NCBI RefSeq assembly: GCF_000372725.1
Contig: NW_005200701.1
Location: 31,821-75,261 of the forward strand
DNA from: Emiliania huxleyi CCMP1516
Lineage: Eukaryota > Haptophyta > Isochrysidales > Noelaerhabdaceae
Direction of reading: 5' to 3'
Length of the DNA: 43,441 nucleotides
Under the pieces are notes generated by a model. That model was not told the DNA's origin, did not search any database, and saw nothing but the letters and a program-made list of their open reading frames with translations. Each line of letters starts with the position of its first letter. The first letter of the stretch is position 1. The translations under genes and the position numbers were made by a program. Shown here in pieces: positions 9,026 through 18,639 of the stretch.

Positions 9026-9877
9026 CTGCCGGACGACGTTGCGGCAGTTGTTGATGAGGCCACCCCAGAGGGTGCGGGCCTCGTTCCAGCGCGAGTAGCC
9101 GGTGTTGGTCCGGAAGACGAGCAGCAGCGAGAGCGCCGGGCTCGCGATCGAGAAGGGCAGCGCCGGCAGCGAGACGGACCTGATGTTGCTGTTTGCCAGT
9201 GCGCCGACGTGCGAGACGCCGTCAAAGTCTTGGTAGGAGACGAGGAGCATGTTGATGGCGACGACGAAGACGGCGGCCATCGTGACGAAGGTCACCTCGT
9301 TCCGGAGCGACTGGATGATCCCGCTGCTCCCGATCGACTGCACGTTCCGAAAGAACCGCTCGCTCGAGCGGTGCCGCACCCAGTCGTCGTGCATGAAGAT
9401 CGTGCGGCGGTCTTTGCGCTGCTCCTCAGAGTAGGTGGAGCTCTGCCTCCACCAGGGCACGCGCTCGTAGCTGTCAAAGTCCGAGTCCGTCGGCGAAGCC
9501 TGGAACCCCTTCTGGTACAGCTTCTGGATCAGGTTGCGCGGGAGCGAAAACGGGTCGCCGGGCAGCTGCGCGGCCTCGGGCATGACCGGCGCCGGCGCGG
9601 GATAGGGCGGCGCCGGCATCGGCGCCGGGTACATCGGCATGGACGGTGGCGCGACTACCTGCGGCGGCGCCATCACGGGCGGTGCGGCCTGCTGCCCGTT
9701 CTGCTGCATCGACTTCATGTACTCTTCGTACGGGCTGAGCTGGTTCAGCGTGACTTTGCCAGCGCGCGGCGAGCCGAGCGGGGGGAGGCGCGCACGCGGC
9801 GCCGCCAGCCCAGCAGCATCCGGGATACTCGCTGCCGCGAGGAGCAGCAACAGCGCACGGCGGCCCATTGCAGACAT
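9026..9877 (-). CDS. Bestrophin-like anion channel, first exon(s) only
   Basis: Start at ATG 9877 (a second ATG lies at 9868). The N-terminus has a hydrophobic leader (MSAMGRRALLLLLAAASIP) consistent with ER or plastid targeting, then a Pro/Met-rich linker (9560-9700). The bestrophin/UPF0187-type core follows: WVRHRSSERFFRNVQ, two membrane segments (VTFVTMAAVFVVAINMLLV; FSIASPALSLLLVF), and the characteristic RTNTGYSRWNEARTLWG with INNCRNVVRQ. The exon ends at a canonical CGGCAG|GTGGAG donor (9026/9025). Expected downstream exons (second half of the pore domain) are not recognisable in 8180-9025, which is G/C-homopolymer rich, so the gene may be truncated or have small exons I cannot place. 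Algal bestrophin-like proteins conduct chloride or bicarbonate; that role here is inference. Confidence 0.75.
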
Positions 9878-10462
9878 CAAGACTATCACCAGCTCGATCA
9901 GCGCCCAGGGCGAGCTCACAAAGGGAAAAAAAACGAGCGGACAGTCCCTGGTCGTTTCCGCAGGCGAAAGGAGAAGACGAAAAACCGCGGCCCAAGCTCT
10001 CGACGGCTAACACCACACTTCTCCCCTAAAATCCCTGTGTGGTGGCGGCGTACCGTCCTCCCATCCCTCCCTTGGGTTGTCTGGTTTCTTTCTTTCTTTT
10101 TTTTTACAGGTGCGAACTGGCGCGTGTTAGCACTAGGAAAAGAATTTTACGCCAAGGAAAAGAAATGTTTTTTTCGTTTCCCGTTCGAGTGGCGGGCCAT
10201 CCCGCTTGCGGGATGGCTTAGCGGGTTCGAGCCGTCACACATTGGCTGCCGGGGTGTCGCGGGGGAGGGTGACTGCACCAAAACCCGCGAAGAATTGAGA
10301 AGGGAACTTGAGATTGGCCTGCGCCGCATTTAGTTATAGTGTCCAGTGGTCGAATTGTGTCGCGTGCGCCGAGAAGCGGCGCTCGGACCGTGAGCGCGCG
10401 CCGATCGCCGACCGCAGCCCATCCCCTAGACGAGGCTCATCAGCGTGAGCCTACCGCGGCGC
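9878..10462. other. Divergent upstream region
   Basis: No gene seen. It lies between the bestrophin-like gene (-) and the PDZ gene (+). A segment at 10108-10150 (GTGCGAACTGGCGCGTG ... AAAAGAATTTT) is similar to one at 34999-35042 upstream of the second RCC1 gene. A 16-bp palindrome (ATCCCGCTTGCGGGAT) lies at 10199-10214. Confidence 0.5.
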
Positions 10463-11239
10463 ATGTCGGGCCCGCTGCTAATCATCGACCAGGAGCGACC
10501 CGGCTTCACGGTCTGCTCGATGAACGACGGCCCCGCGCTGCAGGTCCGCGGCGCCATCACGTGCCTCGAGCGGGAGCTGACTCAGCCGCCCACGGTCGAC
10601 CGAGGAGGGAAGCAAGCCATCCGGCTCCCCGAAGACGGAGGAGCCGCGCCCACGACCGTGCTCAAGGTGACCAACCGTCTGCCAACTCCCCAGACGATCG
10701 GCACGCGGCGGGCACTAGCCATCGCCCACGTCGCGGGCGGCACGATGCTGCCGCCGGCGGTGGTCGACTTCGTCGGGGACTGGGCGGGGCCCTGGTTCAG
10801 CCGGCAACGGCCGGGCATAAGGACGGAGCCTGAGCTATGGGAGGCGATGGCGGCAGCAGCCTCGGGCGGCTTCATGCTTCACCTCGAGTACAACCCCGCG
10901 GGCCTCACCGAGGACTTCAGCCACACGGGCGGGCTGGTGACGTTCGTTGTGCCCAACAGCCGCGCGTGGCAAGCGGGCCTCTTGCCGGGCGACTTCATCC
11001 TGACGGTGGGAGGAGCCAACTTCCGGGAGGAGTTGGGGCGGCTGCGCTCGCACCTGCCCCACAGCGTAGGACGCGTCGCCCGGCCGGAAGAGGCGCGCGG
11101 CACGTGTTCGACCGCGCGACGCGCATTCCGTGCGGGGGGACGCCGCCGGGCACGGTGGGCCTCACGGTTCGCCGGTGCGCGGCGCCAGCCCAGCCTCTCG
11201 TGGCGGAGCGGCGCCTCGACGTGGGCACAGCAGCGATGA
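10463..11239 (+). CDS. PDZ-domain protein, frame disturbed at the 3' end
   Basis: From ATG 10463 the ORF reads MSGPLLIIDQERPGFTVCSM, a middle region with VLKVTNRLPTPQTI, and a PDZ-like domain from about 10930 (GGLVTFVVPNSRAWQAGLL, PGDFILTVGGANF). The expected last strands of the PDZ fold (HVFDRATRIPCGG, GTVGLTVRR) are present but in another frame at about 11100-11175, so either a short unresolved intron or a frameshift lies near 11065-11100. The stop at 11239 belongs to the shifted frame; the alternative frame runs on to 11931, over the antisense copia fragment. PDZ modules bind C-terminal peptides; the partner is unknown. An in-frame stop at 10427 supports the start. Confidence 0.55.
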   Translation: MSGPLLIIDQERPGFTVCSMNDGPALQVRGAITCLERELTQPPTVDRGGKQAIRLPEDGGAAPTTVLKVTNRLPTPQTIGTRRALAIAHVAGGTMLPPAVVDFVGDWAGPWFSRQRPGIRTEPELWEAMAAAASGGFMLHLEYNPAGLTEDFSHTGGLVTFVVPNSRAWQAGLLPGDFILTVGGANFREELGRLRSHLPHSVGRVARPEEARGTCSTARRAFRAGGRRRARWASRFAGARRQPSLSWRSGASTWAQQR

Positions 11240-11313
11240 ACCCCGTGGACACGTACCACGGCGCAAATGGGAGGCTTCGCCTTGGGGGCGAGTTCGCCTT
11301 CACCCTGACGGGG

Positions 11314-11853
11314 GCGCTTCGTGCAGTGGTAGACGGCGGCGCCAAAGCACGTGAGGACGATGCCGTAGAGGTCGAGGTCCCCGTTCCACGTGGCGTCGGC
11401 GGCGGCAGCGAGATCGGCAGGCGCGTGCGAGTCGAGCCCCGCGATGTGGGCCTGCATGTGCCCCTGAAGCTCGGCGACAGCGCGAGGCCCGCCGTACGTG
11501 ATCCCGTCGTCCCTATGCTCGTAGGCCATGTTGAGGGCGGCGCGCGCGACGTCGTAGGCGGCCGGCGGCGGCGCAGACATCACGCACGAGAGGCGGTGGA
11601 GGACCAGACAGAGCTTCGGCTGGACACGCTCGACGAACTTGAGGTGGCCGATGATGCTCTGCGTCCGCACCTGCTGCGGCGTCAGCTTGCCGTCGCGATC
11701 GGCGAGCTTGAGCGAGTCGGCGGCGACGGCGAGGCGCCTGCCGCTGAGGAGAGTCGGGCGCTCGCCACGGAGGAGCTCGGGCATGTGCTCGCGAGCGGCC
11801 TCGATGATCTTCTGCGGCATGGACAGCGTGAGAGTGCGCCGCTCGCGGTCAGC
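11314..11853 (-). mobile_element. Decayed Ty1/copia-type reverse transcriptase / RNase H fragment
   Basis: Within a minus-strand frame, DRERRTLTLSMPQKII corresponds to the end of the copia RT domain. SIIGHLKFVERVQPKL ... LVLHRLSCVMSAPPP, DVARAALNMAYEHRDDGITYGG-type spacing and ADATWNGDLDLYG ... CFGAAVYHCTKR match in order the linker and RNase H start of copia polyproteins (G-L-Y, RPD-like position, GI-YG, D-D/W, S-K-R). The YVDD region is absent and the frame is lost upstream, so it is a relic. No LTRs are seen next to it. Its ends overlap plus-strand ORFs. Confidence 0.6.
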
Positions 11854-12228
11854 GCAATGACCGTCGCGACGATAGCGACTGCGGTGGCAGCAGGCCAGGC
11901 GAGGACGCATGCAAGGCCGAGGTTGCTCTGAACGTCTCCGAGGTCGAGGCGGTAGACTGGTGCGGGCCCGACCTGCATGTCGCCGTCGGTGACGTCGCGC
12001 TCGACGTTCGGCGGTGGCACCGAGGAGCCGAGCCAACCACCTTCGCGCTGCGCGTCCAGGGTGGCACTCGCGCCGAGCGGCACGGTCTCTGAGACCCCCT
12101 CCTTGGCGACCTCAGCGGCGGCGACCTCGCGGCGCCCGACGTAGCCGTCGCCGAAGACGGCGCCGTCGTCGACGGCGGCGATGAGGAGGCGGAGGCGGAC
12201 GAGGAACCCACCTTTTCTTTTCTTCAGA

Positions 12229-12901
12229 TGAGGCCACGGGTTCTGAGGCGGGCGAGGCGGCTGCTGAGGCGCTGGCGGAGGCGGCGGTCGACGCCGTCTA
12301 CGGGGCGCTCGTGGCGGCGACGCTCGAAGAGTGGGCTGGCGCGAGCACGGACAACCCCGTCTCCGCGGCGGACGCTCGAGGCCCAGGCCTCGAGTGTCAG
12401 CAGTGCTTTGGGAGCTTTTACGACGAGTTTGGCGTGGAGCCGTGGCTGTGGCGCCGGGCGTTGCGTGAGGGCTGGTCGGAGCTGGGGGGCTGGTCGAGAG
12501 AGGAGATGGAGGCGGCGGAGAAGGAGATCTGGCGCGGCGAGAGTTCTGAGATCTCTCAGCTAGGCGAGTGGGTCTGCGATGCTTGCCTGGAAGGCTTCTT
12601 GGGGGGTGGCTTCGGCGACTACTCGGAGCTGCGCAGCGGCTACGTTGCGCCGTATTCGAGTAACCCCTGGATAGGTCGCTCGCGCGACCTCTCCTGGATG
12701 CGCAAGGGGCCCATTGGGGTCACGCGGAGGGAGGCGCTGTTAGCGGCGGAGGAGGCGAAGGCGGCCGCGCGGGCGGCGGAGAAGGCGGCGCGGGCGGCGG
12801 AGGGGGGGAAGGGCGGCGGCCGCGGGCGGCAGCCGCGGGCGGCAGTCCCGGGAGGCACGCCGGCGGAAGGGCTCGTCTTCGCGGGGCGGGGTGCGCACTG
12901 A
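12229..12901 (+). CDS. Hypothetical CxxC protein, 3' exon
   Basis: A clear acceptor (polypyrimidine CCACCTTTTCTTTTCTTCAG ending at 12228) opens a frame reading EATGSEAGEAAAEALAEAAV, LEEWAGAS, then LECQQCFGSFYDEFG and, about 55 residues later, EWVCDACLEGFLGGG. The two CxxC pairs could bind zinc. SSNPWIGRSRDLSWMRKG follows, then an Ala/Lys/Glu helix and a Gly/Arg tail, stop at 12901. The upstream exon is not fixed; an acidic plus-strand frame at about 12110-12205 is a candidate but overlaps a minus-strand open frame. No family recognised. Confidence 0.5.
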
Positions 12902-13066
12902 CTGCGCGCCGCGAGGATGAGGAGCCTGAGCCAGGGGAGGGTTGGGAAGGGGGGGCGAGGCCGGAGGAGTATGACGGCCTCTTCGACGGCCCATAAGGGG
13001 CCGTTGTCTGCTGTGCCTTTTGTGGTGCTAGTCCGTGCCAGTCTGCTGTGAGAGGGGGGTGTTTTC

Positions 13067-13089
13067 CTAGAATTCTTTTCCTCGCGATG
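13067..13089 (+). promoter_or_regulatory. Start-proximal motif GAATTCTTTTCCTCGCG+ATG
   Basis: Directly before the ATG of the first RCC1 gene lies GAATTCTTTTCCTCGCG. The second RCC1 gene has AAATTCTTTTCTCGCG immediately before its ATG and several more copies upstream. The conservation at the start codon suggests a leader or initiator element kept since duplication. Confidence 0.5.
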
Positions 13090-14547
13090 TCTGCACCGCG
13101 GCGCCGCTCGCGCCGCCTCGCCGCCGCCGCCACCGCCGATCCCTCGCCGAACACGCCGCCGCCCACCCACCTCCTCGACCTCCCCACGGACCTCCTCGTG
13201 CGCGTCGTCTCTCGCTGCGAGGCCGTCGACATCGCTCGCGTCGCGGCCGTCTCCCTCCTCTTCCACGCCTCGCTGGCGCTGGAGGGCATCCGCTTGCGGG
13301 CGCAAGAGCGCGGCTTCGAGCTGCCGGCGCTGCCAGAGGGCGAGAGCTGTACCGTGCGGTGGCTGTGCTCCGCTGCGTTGCTGTGCGAGTCCAACCCGCC
13401 GGCGAGGGCGGCCGCAGGCAATCGGCACAGCCTCTTCATCGACGGCGAGGGGCGGCTCTCGTCGTGCGGCAAGGAGGTGGAGGAGGGCGAGGAGGAGGAG
13501 GAGGACGAGGAGGACGAAGTGGAGGAATTCTCAGGGCTCCTCGGCCACGGCGAGGGCGTGACGCGGCTCAACACGCCGACCCGCCTCCCCTCGACGCTGG
13601 GCGGCGAGCGCGCCGTGAGCGTGTCGGCTGGAGCTGGCCACAGCCTCGCCCTCACCGCCGACGGCGCTGTCTGGAGCTGGGGCGGTGGAAGCTTGGGACA
13701 GTTGGGCCACGGCGACCTGCAGAACCAGCTGCTGCCCAAGAAGATCGAGGCTTTGGCGGGCCAGCGCGTCGTTGCTGTGTCGGCTGGAGATGGTTACAGC
13801 CTTGCTCTCACCGCCGACGGCGCCGTCTGGAGCTGGGGCTATGGCTACTCGGGCAGGCTGGGCCACGGCGACCAGCAGGACCAGCTGCTGCCCATGAAGA
13901 TCGAGGCGATGGCTGGCCAGCGCGTCCTCGCTGTGTCGGCTGGATTTGCGCACAGCCTCGCCATCACCGCCGACGGCAGCGTCTGGAGCTGGGGCCGTGG
14001 AACCTTTGGCAAGTTGGGCCACGGCCAGCAGCAGCAGAACCAGCTGGAGCCGAAGAAGGTCGAGGCCTTCGCTGGCCAGCGCGTCATCGCTGTGTCGGCT
14101 GGAAACTTGCACAGTCTCGCGATCACCGCCGACGGCTCCGTCTGGAGCTGGGGCTGGGGAGCCTGTGGCAGGTTGGGCCACGGCGACCAGCAGGGCCAGC
14201 TGCTGCCAATGAAGATCGAGGCGTTGGCGGGGCAGCGCGTCCTCGCTGTGTCGGCTGGATTTGCGCACAGCCTCGCCCTCACCGCCGACGGAGCTGTCTG
14301 GAGCTGGGGCGCTGGAGGCGGTGGCAAGTTGGGCCACGGCGACGAGCAGAGCCAGCTGCTGCCGAAGAAGGTCGAGGCCTTGACGGCGCGGCGCGTCGTC
14401 GCTGTGTCGGCTGGAGTTATGCATAGCCTCGCGCCCACCGCTGATGGCGCTATCTGGAGCTGGGGCGATGGACAGGATGGCCAGCTGGGCCACGGCGACA
14501 CGCAGAGACAGCAACTGCCCAAGAAGGTCGAGGACCAGCGTGCGTGA
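13087..14547 (+). CDS. F-box-like / RCC1-repeat propeller protein
   Basis: 486 residues, intronless, starting MSAPRRRSRRLAAAATADPS. An F-box-like motif at residues 34-65 (LLDLPTDLLVRVVSRC...VSLLFH) could recruit an SCF ubiquitin ligase. Then follow seven RCC1-type blades of about 52 residues: a divergent first blade (RHSLFIDGEGRLSSCG ... LLGHGEGVTRLN) with an acidic Glu/Asp insertion, and six near-identical ones with VSAGxxHSLALTADGAVWSWG ... GQLGHGD...LLPKKIEAL. Blade-to-blade DNA identity is high, suggesting recent expansion or gene conversion. A paralogue lies at 33335-34747 on the minus strand. The target or partner of the propeller is unknown. Confidence 0.85.
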   Translation: MSAPRRRSRRLAAAATADPSPNTPPPTHLLDLPTDLLVRVVSRCEAVDIARVAAVSLLFHASLALEGIRLRAQERGFELPALPEGESCTVRWLCSAALLCESNPPARAAAGNRHSLFIDGEGRLSSCGKEVEEGEEEEEDEEDEVEEFSGLLGHGEGVTRLNTPTRLPSTLGGERAVSVSAGAGHSLALTADGAVWSWGGGSLGQLGHGDLQNQLLPKKIEALAGQRVVAVSAGDGYSLALTADGAVWSWGYGYSGRLGHGDQQDQLLPMKIEAMAGQRVLAVSAGFAHSLAITADGSVWSWGRGTFGKLGHGQQQQNQLEPKKVEAFAGQRVIAVSAGNLHSLAITADGSVWSWGWGACGRLGHGDQQGQLLPMKIEALAGQRVLAVSAGFAHSLALTADGAVWSWGAGGGGKLGHGDEQSQLLPKKVEALTARRVVAVSAGVMHSLAPTADGAIWSWGDGQDGQLGHGDTQRQQLPKKVEDQRA

Positions 14548-14727
14548 CCGTAGACCGTCTGTCGCAGGCCGACGCAGAGTGAGACGACACGACACACGAA
14601 TTACAAACCCTCGACATAACGAAACTTGATGCATTAACGTCGGCATGCGTGTCGCCCCTCGGTGTGATCTATGGGACGTCGGGCTGGAAACAGCAACCAG
14701 GTCTCCACCCGCACCGGGCACGGCGGG

Positions 14728-14905
14728 AGGCATTCGGCACAGCGTCTTCATCGACGGCGAGGGGCGGCTCTCGTCGTGCGGCTCAGCGGCAACGGAGGGC
14801 GAGGAGGAGGAGGAGGAGGAGGACGATGAGGCATTACCAGGCCTTCTCGGCCACGGCGAGGGCGTGACGCGGCTCAACACACCGACCCGCCTCCCGCTGG
14901 ACGAC
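14728..14905 (+). pseudogene. Partial copy of the RCC1 gene's first blade
   Basis: This 178-bp segment repeats the first-blade region of the neighbouring gene (IRHSVFIDGEGRLSSCG, an acidic run, GLLGHGEGVTRLNTPTRLPL), with a longer Glu run, then diverges. It lies 180 bp after the intact gene's stop in the same orientation, so it is a broken tandem duplicate. Confidence 0.8.
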
Positions 14906-15058
14906 ACGCTGGCCAGGTCGGGGAGGCGTTGGTGGAGGCTAGGACAAAAGCGTCCGTCGCCCTTGAGCGAGTGATGAGTAATCGTGCCGTGGCCACGAAG
15001 GAAAAAATAAGCGCTGGGTGGCACACGCTGGGGACTGCGCCGAGACTGCGGCTTAAGT

Positions 15059-15196
15059 CAAGGTAAGGTAAGGTAAGGTAAACTTCTCCACACACACGAG
15101 GTGGTGGGGCAAGGGGGGGGCAACCCTCGCGTCTCCACGTCTAACGACAGGAGCCCCACGGCATTCAAAGTGCAAGGCCCGGTGCGCGTGGGTGAG
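15059..15196 (+). repeat. Dispersed repeat R1, copy 1, with (GGTAA)n end
   Basis: Begins with (AAGGT)n, then CTTCTCCACACACAC, GTGGTGGGGCAAGGGGG, CATTCAAAGTGCAAG and GTGGGTGAGC. Related copies are at 15655-15824, 26565-27019 and 28357-28740. It runs straight into the (GT)n tract. The pentanucleotide end resembles the simple-repeat tails of some retroposons. Confidence 0.85.
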
Positions 15197-15197
15197 C

Positions 15198-15443
<246 letters not shown>

Positions 15444-15455
15444 ACGTCACTGCAT

Positions 15456-16023
15456 CCTAAGTCAACTTTTTGCGAAGAATAAAGCCTAAATAAATAAAAA
15501 CGGACACCTCTCTACTGTGAGATGGGTAAAAAGGAACAGGCCCCCGCCCTTGCGATCTTTGTGCAGGGTTCTTTGTCGCCTCGCTGCTTGGTGTTTCTGA
15601 ACACGTAGACGACCACGCTGTGGGGGTTGTGTGCGGGTTGTGTCTGGGAGGGAGGGAGTCAGGGGTGCAGCGAGGTTGCTCACCCACGGCACCGGGCCGG
15701 TGCTTGCACTTTGAATGCCGTGGGGCTCCTGCCCGTGTCCCGGGCGTGGAGATGCGAGGGTCGCCCCCCCTTGCCCCACCACTTTGTATGTGTGGAGACG
15801 TTTACCTTACCTTACCTTACCTTGTGGGTGTGGTCGGCGACTAGCCGGGGTCGTCCTCCCGATGGGGGGCTAGCTCAAAAATCATTTTGGCTTAGCTATA
15901 ACTTTCTAAAAATATCTCGGTCATATCTCGACTGTATCTCGGTGCGTTGAAGCACGAGATTTATCATATGAACTCGGGTGTTATAGCTCAGCCAAAATGA
16001 TCCTCTCAAAAAGTTGACTTAGG
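15456..16023. mobile_element. MITE-like element with 16-bp perfect terminal inverted repeats
   Basis: CCTAAGTCAACTTTTT at 15456-15471 is exactly inverted at 16008-16023. A second inner inverted pair of 22 bp (15881-15902 with 15980-16001, one mismatch; core ATTTTGGCTTAGCTATAAC) forms a hairpin in the AT-rich right part, which also holds three TATCTCG units. The element contains one R1 copy and no transposase. No clear target-site duplication is visible. Confidence 0.6.
15655..15824 (-). repeat. Dispersed repeat R1, copy 2
   Basis: Reverse orientation of copy 1, ending in (ACCTT)n at 15805-15824. It lies inside the MITE-like element, so R1 and copy 1 form an inverted pair around the (GT)n tract. 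Confidence 0.85.
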
Positions 16024-16772
16024 AGGCCGCAGGTCCTAGCGCCTGATAACGTCGCCGGCGCTTATTTTTTGATTCTTTGTATTTATATATTGAAACCGGC
16101 GGCGAGGGGCGTGTCACGCCGTGTCCGGGCGAAGATACACCGAAGATACACTCGAAGATACACTCGAAGATACACCCGCAAATCATAGCCAACTCCAAGA
16201 TCATATCCGTCACTCGCTCCCTTTTCAAACTCGGGGGTCGGGGCCCACTCCGCTATGGGCGAGAGTTTCAGGGGCGCTTCTCTCGACGGCGCGGAGCGGG
16301 GGCGCGTCGCCGACGGGTGCGGCGCAGCCTGTGCCACACCCGCTGTGCCCACCGCGATGCCTCCGGCTGGCTCGGTCTCGGTGTGGCGCCGAGCCACCCT
16401 CCCTGGTTGCCTGGGTGGCTGCCTTCATTAAATTACACGGCTTATGCGCTCGCTGCGCGAAAAACTCGCAAAAGCCAAAACAAGCAATTATATAAAACTA
16501 GTCTCGTCTCACACCAAGAGCTTCTGCGCGGGGTATGTGAGGGAAACATCAGGTGTGATAGCGCAAGCGATTCTCCCCTCGATCTCGCGGAGTCCAGTGG
16601 CGTAACGGCCATTTTCTTCGCAGAAAGGTCTCTTCATTGCGGGCTGCACGTGGGTGAAGGTGCTCACGCTGCGTGCCCTAGAGGAGAGTTAGACCCCTGC
16701 ACTAGCAACGTTCGTGCAGTTGTCTCAAAGCTGGCCAAGCCCGTCTCTCACCCACGAAGCCCCGGCGTGCAG
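16024..16772. other. Stretch with a 12-bp tandem repeat, no gene supported
   Basis: CGAAGATACACT-type units are repeated four times at 16130-16178. A plus-strand frame is open from 16077 but its residues before about 16770 do not look like protein. Nothing else recognised. Confidence 0.5.
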
Positions 16773-17066
16773 ATGACTGCTCCACTCCCCGAACCCGAGC
16801 TTCAGACCGACCCGGAGACACAGGAGGCCGAGTTAGATCAGAGCTCTGCGGGAGCAATGCCGCTATTTTTGACCCCCAGCTTTGCGCAAGGGCCCATGCC
16901 TACGCTCCCGGCATTACTGCCCATGTTTGGCGCAATGAGCAGTGCAACAAGTGGACGTGCTCAAAGCCCCGAAAACATCGGGGAGTCCGTGCCTTCGTGG
17001 GAGGTCACAGGCGCACGTGGGAACGCGCCTGCGAAGAGGCAGCGCTCGAGCAGAGGCGCGGAGTAG
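16773..17066 (+). CDS. Hypothetical protein, 97 aa
   Basis: From the ATG at 16773 the frame reads MTAPLPEPELQTDPETQEAE, a Met/Pro/Leu-rich centre (FAQGPMPTLPALLPMFGAM) and a basic end (APAKRQRSSRGAE). It could be an intrinsically disordered nuclear protein, since KRQR resembles a nuclear localisation signal. No domain recognised; the frame is open upstream, so the start is not secure. Confidence 0.35.
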   Translation: MTAPLPEPELQTDPETQEAELDQSSAGAMPLFLTPSFAQGPMPTLPALLPMFGAMSSATSGRAQSPENIGESVPSWEVTGARGNAPAKRQRSSRGAE

Positions 17067-17321
17067 GGTGCATGGCAAGGGCGTGGCGTCCTTTGGCCAG
17101 TGGGCCTTTTCCGCTCAGACTCTTCCAGCTGCCTAGGTCCAGCGGCAGCACTGCCGCGGCTGCTAGTGCCCCTGTGCAAGGGGGATGCACGAGCCCGGCG
17201 TTCGCTGCGCGGATACAACGGGACGCACCGCTGATGATGTGCTATCTAGAGGTAGGACAGAGTGATTGTGTGTGGCGCTTTGGCGTGTGCCGTTCTTCGC
17301 TCATCGCTGCTCCGTGTGACT

Positions 17322-18580
17322 GTGACGTGTGAGCCGTCTTCAGGTCCAGCTCCCTTGTGAGTTGCCTTGTGTGTGAGTTCTTTTGCCATGACCGCGCGCG
17401 TCACATATACATACATTCGAACCGCGGCACGGGCGCGGGAGGTCGACGTGCGCGCGTGCGTGCCTGAGAGCCCCTGTGCGCTGTGGCCGCGGTGGCCGGT
17501 GCGCGGATCGCGATTGTGGATTGATGCGTCTACTGGGGAAGGGCCGTGCGCAACTGTGGCAACAGGGACGTGCAGCGGTTGCGCGCGGGCGATCGTGGCG
17601 ATGGTTGACTGTGCATGCCGCCCAAGTTTTGCTCCCCAAGACGCAGGAGGGGCCCTTTACATTCATACCGTATCCGAGCGGCATGGGAATCATCTACTCG
17701 AGTGATGTGGCCGAGCATGTCGCGAGGCTGATGGGCGGCCCGCTGTCGCTTCGCACAATCTGGCCGCACATGACGCAATGTCGGCCGTGTGGTTGGCGGG
17801 CGTCGATGTTGAGTTGCGCGATGACTATCGCTTCCACGACCGGGTTGGCACAGGGGCACTGTGCAGGGCAACTGCACCGACGAGAGTCTTATGATCCATC
17901 CATACATCCATTACATGAAACATGACACTGAGGGGCTTCCGTCGATGCATGCGGCTGTCTTGCGTGTGGAACTGGCGTCTGCCCACGGAGCACGGTGCCG
18001 GGTGGGCGGCATCGATTAAAAAGTGCTTTCGTTAAGTACCGTAGGTACCGGGACACAGTCACACAGACCGCGGGCATGCCGGAGGGGGAAGCTGCGTGCG
18101 CCGGGGAGGGGATCGGATAAGGGCTGTAGCGTGTAGGCAGTAGCACATATCACGCGCATATAATACCCAGTATATCACTCATGCACAAGCACATGCACGC
18201 GTGGATGTATCAGTTGCATTTCAACTGGTTGGTAGGAGACGCTTGCTTGCCGGAAGAGTGGTTTGAGCTGCGACCTCTGAATGAATGAATATGCTGTGTG
18301 TATGTATGTAGGAAGGTGAAGAACAGCCAGGCTCGGACTGGGCACCAACGCGGTATGGGTGGACGCTGGACAGATGATGGCGGCACGCACGAGCGAATAT
18401 TTGCGGGAGCGCTTTCTTCCGCCTGTGCAAGTCGAACTCGTCCGCTGTCTAGCCACTTCACAGCCTTGTTATTGAGAAGAAAATACCTCCTATGGCGCTG
18501 TGCGCTGGCCTGTGAGTTCACAGCTGCTTTTGTGGTAGGAGCAGCAGCTACAGTCGCTGAAACTGTGCGCTCCGCCTCAC
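17322..18580 (+). repeat. Segmental duplication block A (inverted copy at 39370-40090)
   Basis: The parts 17322-17830 and 18290-18580 are found inverted and nearly identical at 39600-40090 and 39370-39600. The intervening 460 bp (17830-18290) is missing from the other copy. The block contains a GT31 remnant and a repeat (called R2) ending in TATGTATGTA. It ends about 60 bp before the ATG of the esterase-like gene. Partial copies are at 25550-25640 (R2) and 36880-36995 (left end). Confidence 0.9.
17524..17894 (+). pseudogene. GT31 (beta-1,3-galactosyltransferase-like) C-terminal remnant
   Basis: The frame reads ARGRSWRWLTVHAAQVLLPK, GPFTFIPYPSGMGIIYSSDV, AEHVARLMGG and then, after a 2-bp insertion near 17770, DAMSAVWLAGVDVELRDDYRF. 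The order PYPSGxGxxxSxDxA ... D-x-x-x-x-x-WLAxxxV ... D-x-RF matches the C-terminal half of GT31 enzymes, in which an ED(V/I) motif is normal; here it is HDA. The N-terminal half with the metal-binding DxD is absent. A truncated copy without the frameshift is at 39615-39902 (-). Family assignment is by motif recognition. Confidence 0.6.
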
Positions 18581-18639
18581 CTCAGCGGACCCAGGCAGAC
18601 GACAGAAGGCAACCCTATCCCCGACGATCACCGCCAGTC

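Noticed and set aside
10199..10250. tRNA-like GGCTTAGCGGGTTCGAGCC
   Set aside because: A- and B-box-like strings overlap; no cloverleaf can be formed.
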